From positions 1-5,782 of the forward strand of contig CAZGOQ010000137.1 in assembly GCA_964527315.1 (NCBI GenBank): a stretch of 5,782 nucleotides of DNA. The letters are read 5' to 3'. The position numbers and the translations under genes are program-made. This stretch comes from HGM13006 sp964527315 (GTDB lineage Bacteria; Bacillota; Clostridia; Oscillospirales; Oscillospiraceae). The notes beneath the pieces were generated by a model. It saw only the letters and a list, made by a program, of their open reading frames with translations. It searched no databases and had not been told where the DNA came from. Of this stretch, positions 1-5,744 are shown piece after piece; the first letter of the stretch is position 1; each line of letters opens with the position of its first letter.

Positions 1-339
1 AACATTCTCCAGGCTGAGGGTACCAAGCAGTCCGCCATTCTGGTGGCGGAAGGCGAGAAGGAGGCCGCTGTGCTTCAGGCGGATGCTGAAAAGCAGGCTG
101 CCATTCTTCGGGCCGAAGGTGAAGCTCAGGCGATCCTTGCTGTCCAGAAGGCACTGGCGGAGTCGCTGAAGCTTTTGAACGATGCCTGCCCCAACGATCA
201 GGTCATCAAACTCAAGGCGCTAGAAGCCATGGAGAAGGTTGCGGACGGCAAGGCCACCAAGATCATCATTCCCTCGGAGATCCAGGGATTGGCTGGTCTG
301 GCCGAGGGAGTTGTGGAAACCGTCAAAAAGGTGAACTGA
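1..339 (+). CDS. SPFH/Band-7 family (stomatin/paraslipin-like) membrane-scaffold protein, C-terminal part
   Basis: The reading frame is open from the first base and ends at TGA 337-339, so only the last 112 residues are present; start, membrane anchor and SPFH domain lie upstream of the window. What is seen is an Ala/Glu/Lys/Gln-rich helix made of four 11-residue units (about residues 5-48), then a linker with NDACPNDQ, and a C-terminal tail with KIIIPSEIQGLAGL. That order, a coiled coil followed by a short hydrophobic 'IIIPS' tail, is typical of bacterial stomatin/paraslipin proteins. These are known to oligomerise on the cytoplasmic membrane and organise microdomains, often beside an NfeD partner. 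The next gene starts one base after the stop, so the two are probably co-transcribed. No frameshift is seen. The family call is firm; the subfamily and cellular role are inferred. Confidence 0.85.
   Translation, partial: NILQAEGTKQSAILVAEGEKEAAVLQADAEKQAAILRAEGEAQAILAVQKALAESLKLLNDACPNDQVIKLKALEAMEKVADGKATKIIIPSEIQGLAGLAEGVVETVKKVN
13..144 (+). repeat. Four 33-base / 11-residue (hendecad) coding repeats in the SPFH coiled coil
   Basis: Translated in frame, the segment reads as four successive 11-residue units: AEGTKQSAILV, AEGEKEAAVLQ, ADAEKQAAILR, AEGEAQAILAV. The protein pattern (small-acidic-small, then charged/Gln, then Ala-Ile/Val-Leu) is conserved while the DNA has diverged at many third positions. 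It is therefore an old, selected protein periodicity rather than a recent DNA duplication. Eleven-residue periodicity is the known signature of right-handed or straight SPFH coiled coils. The array probably continues upstream of base 1. Confidence 0.75.
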
Positions 340-340
340 G

Positions 341-523
341 ATGGCAAAACAGGAAAAGCGGTTCGAAAGAACCTATGAGCAGAGCGGATTCGCTTCCCCA
401 CAGATATGGGTGGATAAAGAAACCGGCGTCAACTATCTGTACATTGCAGGTGGGTACGGCGGCGGTCTGACGCCGCTGCTGAATCGAGACGGAACACCTG
501 TGATTACGGCGATAGAACGATAA
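341..523 (+). CDS. DUF6440 family small protein (60 aa), function unknown
   Basis: A 60-residue protein starting at ATG 341. Its ribosome binding site (AAGGTGA, 328-334) lies inside the last codons of the SPFH gene. Only one base separates the SPFH stop from this ATG, so translational coupling is likely. The sequence has the features I associate with DUF6440: an N-terminal RFE..YEQSGF, a central VDKETGVNYLYI, and a C-terminal GGLTPLL..DGTPVI. The pattern 'DKETGVNYL' followed by 'GLTPLLNRDG' suggests a small all-beta fold. No signal peptide, membrane segment or catalytic motif is visible, so it should be cytoplasmic. The length matches the family. Biochemical function is unknown; the SPFH link is contextual only. 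Confidence 0.78.
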   Translation: MAKQEKRFERTYEQSGFASPQIWVDKETGVNYLYIAGGYGGGLTPLLNRDGTPVITAIER

Positions 524-573
524 AAATGGGCCTGTTATAAAACAGACTTTTCAAAAAACTGAGCGGATAATAA

Positions 574-611
574 AGCGGGAGAAACCACAGATTTTTGTGA
601 TTTCTCCCGCT
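574..611. terminator. Bidirectional hairpin terminator between convergent transcription units
   Basis: AGCGGGAGAAA (574-584) pairs perfectly with TTTCTCCCGCT (601-611), 11 bp. After one C/A mismatch the stem continues for 4 bp (586-589 with 596-599), leaving a 6-base loop. Read on the minus strand, as transcript of the transporter operon, the stem is followed by TTTATTAT, a reasonable U-rich tract. Read on the plus strand it is followed by TATTTCC, which is weaker. It sits 50 bases after the DUF6440 stop and about 70 bases after the permease stop, so it can serve both units. A second, weak 5-bp hairpin (532-545, then ACTTTTC) precedes it on the plus strand. Nothing else is visible in 524-677. 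Confidence 0.72.
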
Positions 612-677
612 ATTTCCAACTTGTTGGGCAGGAAATTCTACAAGAATTGCGTTTTGCAACAGGCCCCGTTTTTTTAC

Positions 678-1706
678 TTATTTTGTTTCAGCTTTTTCTT
701 CTGTGGGCGCCTGTCCGGTGACCTTTTTGGCCGCATTGGCCGCAGCTCTGGTCTGGAGGGTGTCCACCGTAACGGCTGCCAGCAAAGCAATGCCGAGTAC
801 CACGTACTTCCAATACTGGTTGATGTTCAGGAAGGTCATGCCGTAGTCCAGCACGCCGATAATGAGTACGCCGATGACCATGTTGCTCATCTTTCCGCCG
901 CCGCCGCCCATTTTAACGCCGCCCAGCATTGCGCCGGCCATGACGGTGAACTCCGCGCCAACGCCAAGCCCTTGATTGACCGCACCGCCGGTAGTGCCAA
1001 TGTTGACGATCTGTCCTACGCCGAAAAATACACCTGCCAGAGCAAAAATCAGAATCCGCATTTTTGCAACGGAAACGCCGCTGAGGGCTACTGCGTCGGG
1101 GTTGGAACCAAGGGCGTAGATGTTCCGTCCCAAATAGGTTTTATTCAGGATGAATGCGCCGATGAGTACGGCGACGATCATAACCAATACGCCGGACTTC
1201 AAAGCGCCGCCGCCAATATAGATGTTCATCCCGCCGATCTTTTTCAGTGCATCGGACACATAAATTGTCTTGCTGATGCCGCCGGTAATCAAATAGGTAG
1301 CGCCATTCAAAACATACTGAGTGCCCAGAGTGATAATAAAGGGGAACACCTTGAGCCAGGAATACATCACGCCGTTGAAGGCGGAGAGCAACACTGCCAG
1401 CAGGATGCCGCAGATAATGGCAACGACCGTGTTAGAAGAACTTTCAATCAGTGCCACACACATGCCTACGGTGGAGATCAGGAAGCCGGTGGAAAGATCC
1501 ATGCCGCCGCCCAGCATGATAAACGTGATGCCGACGCCCAGAATTACCAGATAGGCGTTCTGGTTCAGCATAGTCAGAAGATTTGCAAAATTAAAGAAAG
1601 ACCGTCCTGCCACGGCAGGGCCAAGGATGCCGAACAGAACAATCAGTACTACCAGTACCAGCAGCATCAGATAATCCTTAAGGTAAGCAGAAAAACTTTT
1701 TTTCAT
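678..1706 (-). CDS. Sugar-type ABC transporter permease (BPD_transp_2; RbsC/MglC/XylH-like)
   Basis: A 342-residue, very hydrophobic protein forming the membrane channel of a CUT2-class importer; two copies normally pair with the double ATPase. Visible family marks are a positive N-terminus (MKKSFSAYLKDY) before the first membrane helix (about 13-34), the motif GGGMDLSTG (66-74; family form GG.DLS.G), the cytoplasmic coupling segment LGRNIYALGSNPDAVALSGV-type (about 192-211) that contacts the ATPase, and a glycine-rich loop GGVKMGGGGGKM (262-273). I estimate 8-10 membrane helices. The C-terminal tail (about 318-342) is hydrophilic. The length is normal for RbsC relatives. ATG 1706 lies three bases after the ATPase stop, with GGAGG at 1719-1715 inside the ATPase gene, so the two are cotranscribed and probably translationally coupled. 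It is the last gene before the terminator. Substrate cannot be read from the permease. Confidence 0.93.
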   Translation of the reverse strand: MKKSFSAYLKDYLMLLVLVVLIVLFGILGPAVAGRSFFNFANLLTMLNQNAYLVILGVGITFIMLGGGMDLSTGFLISTVGMCVALIESSSNTVVAIICGILLAVLLSAFNGVMYSWLKVFPFIITLGTQYVLNGATYLITGGISKTIYVSDALKKIGGMNIYIGGGALKSGVLVMIVAVLIGAFILNKTYLGRNIYALGSNPDAVALSGVSVAKMRILIFALAGVFFGVGQIVNIGTTGGAVNQGLGVGAEFTVMAGAMLGGVKMGGGGGKMSNMVIGVLIIGVLDYGMTFLNINQYWKYVVLGIALLAAVTVDTLQTRAAANAAKKVTGQAPTEEKAETK

Positions 1707-1709
1707 AAA

Positions 1710-3224
1710 TCAAGCCTCCAGCCTTTCTTTTTCATGATTAGAGGTAGACGCCATATCCAGAATTCGTTCCTGAGAGAATTCCTCTTTGGTCAATTCCCCA
1801 GCCAGACATTTTTCGCCAAAGACTACGATCCGATCGGACATGCCCAACAACTCCTCCATGTCGGAGGTAATCATGACCACACATTTGCCCTCTTCACACA
1901 GGCCGTTCATCAGTTCGTAGATCTCATATTTTGCTCCCACGTCGATGCCGCGGGTCGGCTCGTCAAAAATAACGATATCAGATTTGGTGGCCAGCGCTTT
2001 GCCGACAACGACCTTTTGCTGATTTCCGCCGGACAGGGTTCCCACCAGCGTGTTTTTCAAATCAGGCGCTTTGATACGCATGGCCTGGCCGTAATAATCG
2101 GCAATTTCCTTTTCCTGTTTGGAATCGACAACGCCGATGCGGGATATTTTCTCGATGACGTTGTAGACCAGGTTCCAGGATATCGTTTCGCCCAGAAAGC
2201 AGCCCTCCCGTTTCCGATCCTCCGGGATCAGGCAGATGCCATATTTGTGCATGGCATCCTTTGGAGAGTGGATGCTGGCCTTTTGACCGTTGACCAGAAC
2301 TTCGCCCCACTGGACTTTTTCCGCACCAAAGACTACCTTCATGATCTCTGTGCGCCCTGCGCCCACCAGACCGGAAATACCGAGGATCTCGCCCCGATGG
2401 GCCTGAAAAGAGATGTTTTTCACGCCGTTGCCGGTGAGATTGCGAAGCTCCAGCGCTACGTCGCCGATTTTAGCGTTCCGGGAGGGGAAGGTAGCCGTCA
2501 TTTCACGGCCCACCATGTATTTGATCAGTTCAGCCCGGTTGGTTTCTTTGGTGTTGAGTGTGGTGATGTATTCGCCGTCCCGGAGGATGGAGACCCGGTC
2601 CGTCAATTCAAATACCTCGTCGAGCCGGTGGGAGATAAAGATAATTGCAACGCTCTGCTCTTTGAGTTGCCGGACGATGCGGAAGAGAATCTCCACCTCC
2701 GCCATGGAAAGAGGCGCAGTAGGCTCGTCCAGAATCAGAATACGAGCGTTTTTGGAAACTGCTTTGGCAATCTCTACGATCTGCATATGGCCCGGCGTCA
2801 GTTCCCGGACCGGGATATCCGGGTCAATGTCTACGCCGAAATCGTCAAAAATATCCTGGGCAATCTTTCGCATTTTTTTCTGATTGACCAGTTTGCCCAG
2901 ACGTTCACCGTAGCAGATGTTTTCTGCGGCGGAGAGTACATCGATCAGGTTGAACTCCTGGTAAATGCATTCGATGCCGTGTTTACGGGCCAGGCTGGGC
3001 GTCATAGCGGTATAGGCTTCCCCGTCAATGGTGATGGTTCCGCCATCAGGCGCATGGGCGCCTGTAATTGCTTTGATAAAGGTGGATTTTCCGGCGCCGT
3101 TTTCGCCAATCAGCGCGTGGACTTCGCCAGGGTAAAAATCAATGGATACATTGTCCAGCGCAATGACGCCGGGATAAATTTTTCGAATATCCTTGAGAGA
3201 GAGGATGGGTTTTTTCTCGTCCAA
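1710..3224 (-). CDS. Sugar-type ABC transporter ATPase with two nucleotide-binding domains (RbsA/MglA/XylG-like)
   Basis: I start the gene at TTG 3224, giving 504 residues beginning MDEKKPILSL, the usual length for RbsA/MglA proteins; AAGGAGGG ends 6 bases upstream (7 from AAGGAGG). The frame is open further 5' (to 3476), but that part overlaps the binding-protein gene and has no family similarity. Domain 1: Walker A GENGAGKST (40-48), Q-loop Gln 89, divergent signature LTPGH (142-146), Walker B LILDEP (163-168), H-loop His 199. Domain 2: degenerate P-loop GLVGAGRTE (285-293, no GKS/T), canonical signature LSGGN (397-401), Walker B VIFDEP (418-423), and TSDMEE (453-458), without the switch histidine. 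A degenerate second P-loop is normal in this family. It acts at the inner membrane face and powers import through the adjacent permease. Confidence 0.94.
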   Translation of the reverse strand: MDEKKPILSLKDIRKIYPGVIALDNVSIDFYPGEVHALIGENGAGKSTFIKAITGAHAPDGGTITIDGEAYTAMTPSLARKHGIECIYQEFNLIDVLSAAENICYGERLGKLVNQKKMRKIAQDIFDDFGVDIDPDIPVRELTPGHMQIVEIAKAVSKNARILILDEPTAPLSMAEVEILFRIVRQLKEQSVAIIFISHRLDEVFELTDRVSILRDGEYITTLNTKETNRAELIKYMVGREMTATFPSRNAKIGDVALELRNLTGNGVKNISFQAHRGEILGISGLVGAGRTEIMKVVFGAEKVQWGEVLVNGQKASIHSPKDAMHKYGICLIPEDRKREGCFLGETISWNLVYNVIEKISRIGVVDSKQEKEIADYYGQAMRIKAPDLKNTLVGTLSGGNQQKVVVGKALATKSDIVIFDEPTRGIDVGAKYEIYELMNGLCEEGKCVVMITSDMEELLGMSDRIVVFGEKCLAGELTKEEFSQERILDMASTSNHEKERLEA

Positions 3225-3230
3225 ATCAAG

Positions 3231-3238
3231 CCCTCCTT
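3231..3238 (-). promoter_or_regulatory. Strong Shine-Dalgarno that sets the TTG start of the ATPase gene
   Basis: The minus strand reads AAGGAGGG CTTGAT TTG. The AAGGAGG core is separated by 7 bases from TTG 3224, which is in frame with the conserved ABC domain. No ATG or GTG in that frame lies near this site, so the TTG is the best-supported start. Confidence 0.8.
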
Positions 3239-3352
3239 GCTGGTGAAAATGTGTATTGGATCGGGTCTTTTCCTGCAATGACCGAAAGAAACGCAAACAA
3301 GTTTTCACGTTTCTCAAAACATGGAGAACCTGTACATCGTCTTCTACAGGAA

Positions 3353-3382
3353 AGGCGGTGCGAGGCTCTCCTCGCACCGCCT
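3353..3382 (-). terminator. 13-bp perfect GC-rich stem-loop between binding-protein and ATPase genes (attenuator or mRNA stabiliser)
   Basis: The minus strand reads AGGCGGTGCGAGG, loop AGAG, CCTCGCACCGCCT: 13 perfect pairs with a four-base loop, beginning 32 bases after the binding-protein stop. Only TTT then CCTG follows, so it is a poor intrinsic terminator and may be only partly terminating. A second, weaker 6-bp stem (CCTGTA/TACAGG, 3350-3345 with 3334-3329) follows at once. Known transporter operons use such structures to keep binding-protein mRNA abundant relative to the downstream membrane genes, through partial termination or protection from 3' exonucleases. That role here is inferred. 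No convincing internal promoter is visible in the remaining gap 3225-3352. Confidence 0.68.
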
Positions 3383-3414
3383 CGCCCCGTTTGCGTATGG
3401 TTAAAGCAGGCAGA

Positions 3415-4686
3415 TTACTGTTTGTACTCTGCGGCAGGATTCTCATCGCCCATAGACCAGGTGGCGGAGAAGCCATCCACGGTCACGGCAGTGATGGTGT
3501 CATAGTAAGTGCCGCCGTAGCCGCCGATCAGGGGATCGTTCCAGGCGTCGCTGAGACCGCAGGCAGTCAGCAGAGCGTCAGCCAAATGGGCGCCGGTGAG
3601 AATAGGCGGGATCATAACGGAAGCGCCGGGATTGATTTCTTCAGAGAAAGCCGCCAGAGCGTCATAGGAATCGCCCAGCATCTCTTTGGCCTCTTCCATG
3701 GGAACAGCGGGGTCGCCGTAAGTAGCGTAGCCCTTTATAGCGTTGGCGGAGGGATCCTCGGCAGCGGCCTCATAAAGTTCGGTGAACTGGGTGTCCTCTG
3801 CATAGCAGGGAGCCACGAAGTAGTCAGCCATGTCCAGCTTGTTCTGCTCGCAGTAATCCTTAATGGCATTGTTAATGCCCATGGCCTGCTCCGGCTCGTA
3901 GGCAACGAAGATGTGGCAATCGGGGTGTGCGCTCAGCACAGCCTGAGCGTTATTGAACGCCACGTTCAGGGAGCCGTCCTCACCATAGGCGGTGGTTTCG
4001 GAAACCATGGTCAGAATATCAGATTTCTCCACAGTGCCCTTCATCGCGTTGGTGCGATAGACACCATCGGCGATGCCGGTGTAAGTGTCAAGCGCGACCT
4101 CATACTTGCCGTCGGCATTCTTGGGCACATTGGTGCCGGAATGCTCCACCCAGTATTCAGCCGCCTGAACAGCGAACATACCGGTCAGTTCATAGGCGGT
4201 GTAGACACAGCCGGCAATGGTGTAATCAGTGGGCTGTGCGCCCAGATAGGCAACTGCAATCCCTTTTTCTGTAGCCTGAGTCACAACATCCTTGAGCATT
4301 TCCACGCTCATGGCGGCAATCATCAGGCAGCCGACATTACCAGCGGCAATGGCCTGCTCCACGAACTGGACCTGATTGCCGGGGTTGCCCTGGGCGTCTT
4401 TCTTTACATATGTAAAGCCCTGTGCTTCCATCACAGCGCCCATGGCATCGTTGATCCAAACCAGACCTTCCGCATTGGTGGTAGGCAGGATGGACCAGAC
4501 TTCCTTCTGGCCGTTCCACTGGAAGTCAGTGGCTGCGGCTGCTTCCGAGGTGGAGGCAGATTCTGAGACTGCGCCGTCAGAACTTGTGGATGCAGAGGAT
4601 GTGGCGGAAGTACCGCTGGACCCGCATCCTGCAAGGGCTGTGACCATCATGCAGACCGCCAGCAGCATAGCAAGAGTTTTTTTCAT
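3415..4686 (-). CDS. Sugar-type ABC transporter substrate-binding lipoprotein (periplasmic-binding-protein type 1 fold)
   Basis: A 423-residue lipoprotein. A signal peptide (MKKTLAMLLAVCMMVTALAGC) ends in lipobox LAGC with the lipidated Cys at 21. A flexible Ser/Thr/Ala-rich linker (about 22-53) follows, then the two-lobed binding domain. Marks of the RbsB/XylF-like type-1 fold include N.GNQVQFVEQAIAAG (about 101-116), the CLMIAAM strand (120-126), GIAVAYLGAQ (142-151), GVYRTNAMKG (208-217, equivalent to the family's 'R..G' helix), and CHIFVAYEPEQAMGINNAI (257-275, equivalent to the 'ND.MA.G' segment). It captures ligand outside the membrane and delivers it to the permease. Tryptophans and tyrosines are plentiful, but the ligand cannot be identified. 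ATG 4686 is chosen because it gives the lipoprotein signal; AGGAAGG (4705-4699) lies upstream with a rather long 12-base spacing. It is the first gene of the operon. Greater length than many relatives is partly due to the linker. Confidence 0.92.
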   Translation of the reverse strand: MKKTLAMLLAVCMMVTALAGCGSSGTSATSSASTSSDGAVSESASTSEAAAATDFQWNGQKEVWSILPTTNAEGLVWINDAMGAVMEAQGFTYVKKDAQGNPGNQVQFVEQAIAAGNVGCLMIAAMSVEMLKDVVTQATEKGIAVAYLGAQPTDYTIAGCVYTAYELTGMFAVQAAEYWVEHSGTNVPKNADGKYEVALDTYTGIADGVYRTNAMKGTVEKSDILTMVSETTAYGEDGSLNVAFNNAQAVLSAHPDCHIFVAYEPEQAMGINNAIKDYCEQNKLDMADYFVAPCYAEDTQFTELYEAAAEDPSANAIKGYATYGDPAVPMEEAKEMLGDSYDALAAFSEEINPGASVMIPPILTGAHLADALLTACGLSDAWNDPLIGGYGGTYYDTITAVTVDGFSATWSMGDENPAAEYKQ

Positions 4687-4710
4687 AGTTGCTTCATTCC
4701 TTCCTGAGAT

Positions 4711-4727
4711 TTGCGGCAGAGCCGCAA
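4711..4727. promoter_or_regulatory. 17-base palindrome TTGCGGC-N3-GCCGCAA in the leader of the transporter operon
   Basis: Two 7-bp arms are separated by three bases, perfectly symmetric. The site falls about 10-26 bases downstream of the predicted transcription start and 6 bases upstream of the ribosome binding site of the binding-protein gene. It may be a repressor operator (a LacI-type regulator would be a reasonable guess) or a small leader hairpin next to the ribosome binding site. The symmetry is seen directly; the role is inferred. No regulator gene is in the window. Confidence 0.5.
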
Positions 4728-4742
4728 TATTTTAACTGTATC

Positions 4743-4771
4743 ATTTTAACCCAGACGTTCAGGATAGTCAA
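4743..4771 (-). promoter_or_regulatory. Sigma-A-type promoter of the ABC transporter operon
   Basis: On the minus strand, TTGACT (4771-4766) is followed by exactly 17 bases and TAAAAT (4748-4743). The -35 box matches consensus at five of six positions, as does the -10 box, and spacing is optimal. Transcription would start near 4736, giving a leader of about 50 bases before ATG 4686. Confidence 0.78.
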
Positions 4772-4789
4772 GTAATTATCCAAGTAATT
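4769..4789. repeat. Two 9-bp direct repeats overlapping the -35 region of the transporter promoter
   Basis: The minus strand reads AATTACTTG GAT AATTACTTG: identical 9-base copies at 4789-4781 and 4777-4769, repeating every 12 bases. The downstream copy contributes the first bases of the -35 box. Direct repeats abutting a -35 often bind an activator such as a response regulator dimer, but no cognate protein is encoded here. Chance is possible because the region is AT-rich. Confidence 0.45.
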
Positions 4790-4917
4790 TTATGCAAAAT
4801 TCACAATATTTCGATGTAGCACCTCAAATATGTGACGAAAGGCTGCATTATGATGCATGAACTTCATTTTCTTCAAAATATTTCTGCATTTCGGCAAAGA
4901 ATCCGCATAGAATTTCC

Positions 4918-4924
4918 GGGAGGG
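4918..4924 (+). promoter_or_regulatory. Ribosome binding site that decides the metallophosphoesterase start
   Basis: GGGAGGG followed by six bases and ATG 4931. In-frame candidates further upstream (GTG 4832, ATG 4850 and ATG 4853) have no comparable site and would add a non-family N-terminus ahead of the hydrophobic signal. Confidence 0.7.
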
Positions 4925-4930
4925 ATCCTC

Positions 4931-5716
4931 ATGAGACGGCGGACGGCCTGTGCGCTTTTGCTCTTTCTTTTGCTTCTGGAACAACAGCTGCATTTGCAGA
5001 CGATAAAAACGGAGGTCGATTCCCAGCGGCTTCCGGCGGAGTTTGACGGCTTTCGCATTGTCCAGCTTTCCGACCTTCATGGGCGGCAGTTTGGAAAGGG
5101 GAATCGGTATCTTCTCAAAAAAGTGGCGGCGCTGGAGCCGGATCTCATCGCTGTAACGGGAGATATGGTCAGCGGAGATGAGGATACGGATGCGGCTGCG
5201 GTGCTTCTTGGCGCGCTTGCCGAGTTGGCGCCCACCTTTTTTGTGACGGGAAATCACGAATGGTCCCTTTCTGATCTTTCCGGCGTTCTCTCAGATTTTG
5301 AAGCTGCCGGTGCGATGGTGCTTCAGAACAGGGGCGTTTTGCTGAAAAAAGAAGGGGCTGAAATTTTGATCGGGGGCGTAGACGACCCCTGCGGCCCCTG
5401 TGATATGCCTGTGCCGGAGATCGTGGGACAGCGGCTTCGGCAGGGGACAGACAGTTTTTTTCTGCTGCTGGCCCATCGGAACGACAGTCCGGCGGTTTGG
5501 GAAAAGACCGGAGCGGATCTGGTTTTGGCGGGCCACGGACACGGCGGGATCATCCGGCTTCCGTTTTTGGGCGGGATGGTCCAGAGAGGACAGCAGGAGA
5601 GCGGTCTGAGCCGATCGGGAGCGACCCAACTCTATGTGAGCCGGGGGCTGGGCGGGAAAGGACTTCGGCTGAACAACCGACCGGAGGTCTCTCTGCTGGT
5701 GCTGAGAAAGTCATGA
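4931..5716 (+). CDS. Calcineurin-like metallophosphoesterase, YkuE-like, signal-anchored
   Basis: A 261-residue protein from ATG 4931. Arginines 2-4 followed by a Leu-rich stretch (about 7-16) form a signal peptide or membrane anchor, placing the enzyme outside the membrane. All motifs of the two-metal phosphoesterase fold are present in order: SDLHG with Asp48 and His50, GDMV with Asp78, GNHEW with Asn108 and His109, AHR with His182, and GHGHGG with His202 and His204. An active di-metal centre and hydrolysis of a phosphoester are therefore expected. The actual substrate is unknown; characterised relatives act on lipid or nucleotide phosphoesters. RIVQLSDLH after a 'LPAEFDGF' segment is typical of the YkuE group. 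An unusual CGPC lies at 154-157, just after the conserved GVDDP. The gene is divergent from the transporter with a 244-base gap. I see only weak promoter candidates for it (TATGAT 4849-4854, no good -35). Confidence 0.92.
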   Translation: MRRRTACALLLFLLLLEQQLHLQTIKTEVDSQRLPAEFDGFRIVQLSDLHGRQFGKGNRYLLKKVAALEPDLIAVTGDMVSGDEDTDAAAVLLGALAELAPTFFVTGNHEWSLSDLSGVLSDFEAAGAMVLQNRGVLLKKEGAEILIGGVDDPCGPCDMPVPEIVGQRLRQGTDSFFLLLAHRNDSPAVWEKTGADLVLAGHGHGGIIRLPFLGGMVQRGQQESGLSRSGATQLYVSRGLGGKGLRLNNRPEVSLLVLRKS

Positions 5717-5744
5717 ATTTTCGGTAAACAATGGAGCGGTTTCG

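Noticed and set aside
597..3281. An 894-codon open frame on the plus strand
   Set aside because: It is codon-for-codon antisense to both the permease and the ATPase, which share one frame. A stop there would require TTA, CTA or TCA in the sense genes, codons these GC-leaning genes largely avoid. Its translation is rich in His, Gln, Asp and Cys with no domain, and the sense proteins are clear family members.
3225..3476. N-terminal extension of the ATPase to a start near 3476
   Set aside because: It would overlap the binding-protein gene, run through the intergenic hairpin, and add 84 residues with no ABC similarity. TTG 3224 has the ribosome binding site.
3256..4566. A 436-codon open frame on the plus strand
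   Set aside because: The same codon-aligned antisense effect over the binding-protein gene. There is no ribosome binding site, and the composition is unlike a real protein.
4683..4697. A four-codon upstream reading frame (MKQL) whose TGA overlaps the binding-protein ATG
   Set aside because: The overlap is neat, but its ATG sits almost directly on the AGGAAGG site, too close for efficient initiation. Probably chance.
4844..4857. Inverted repeat TGCAT-TATG-ATGCA containing a TATGAT -10-like box upstream of the metallophosphoesterase
   Set aside because: The arms are only 5 bp and no acceptable -35 box lies 16-18 bases upstream, so neither promoter nor operator is supported.
4832..4930. N-terminal extension of the metallophosphoesterase to GTG 4832 or ATG 4850/4853
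   Set aside because: No good ribosome binding site is present, and it would bury the signal/anchor segment behind 26-33 non-family residues. ATG 4931 has GGGAGGG at proper spacing.
4790..5257. A 155-codon minus-strand frame opposite the metallophosphoesterase
   Set aside because: It is highly basic, has no domain, and covers the antisense of a gene with all catalytic motifs intact.
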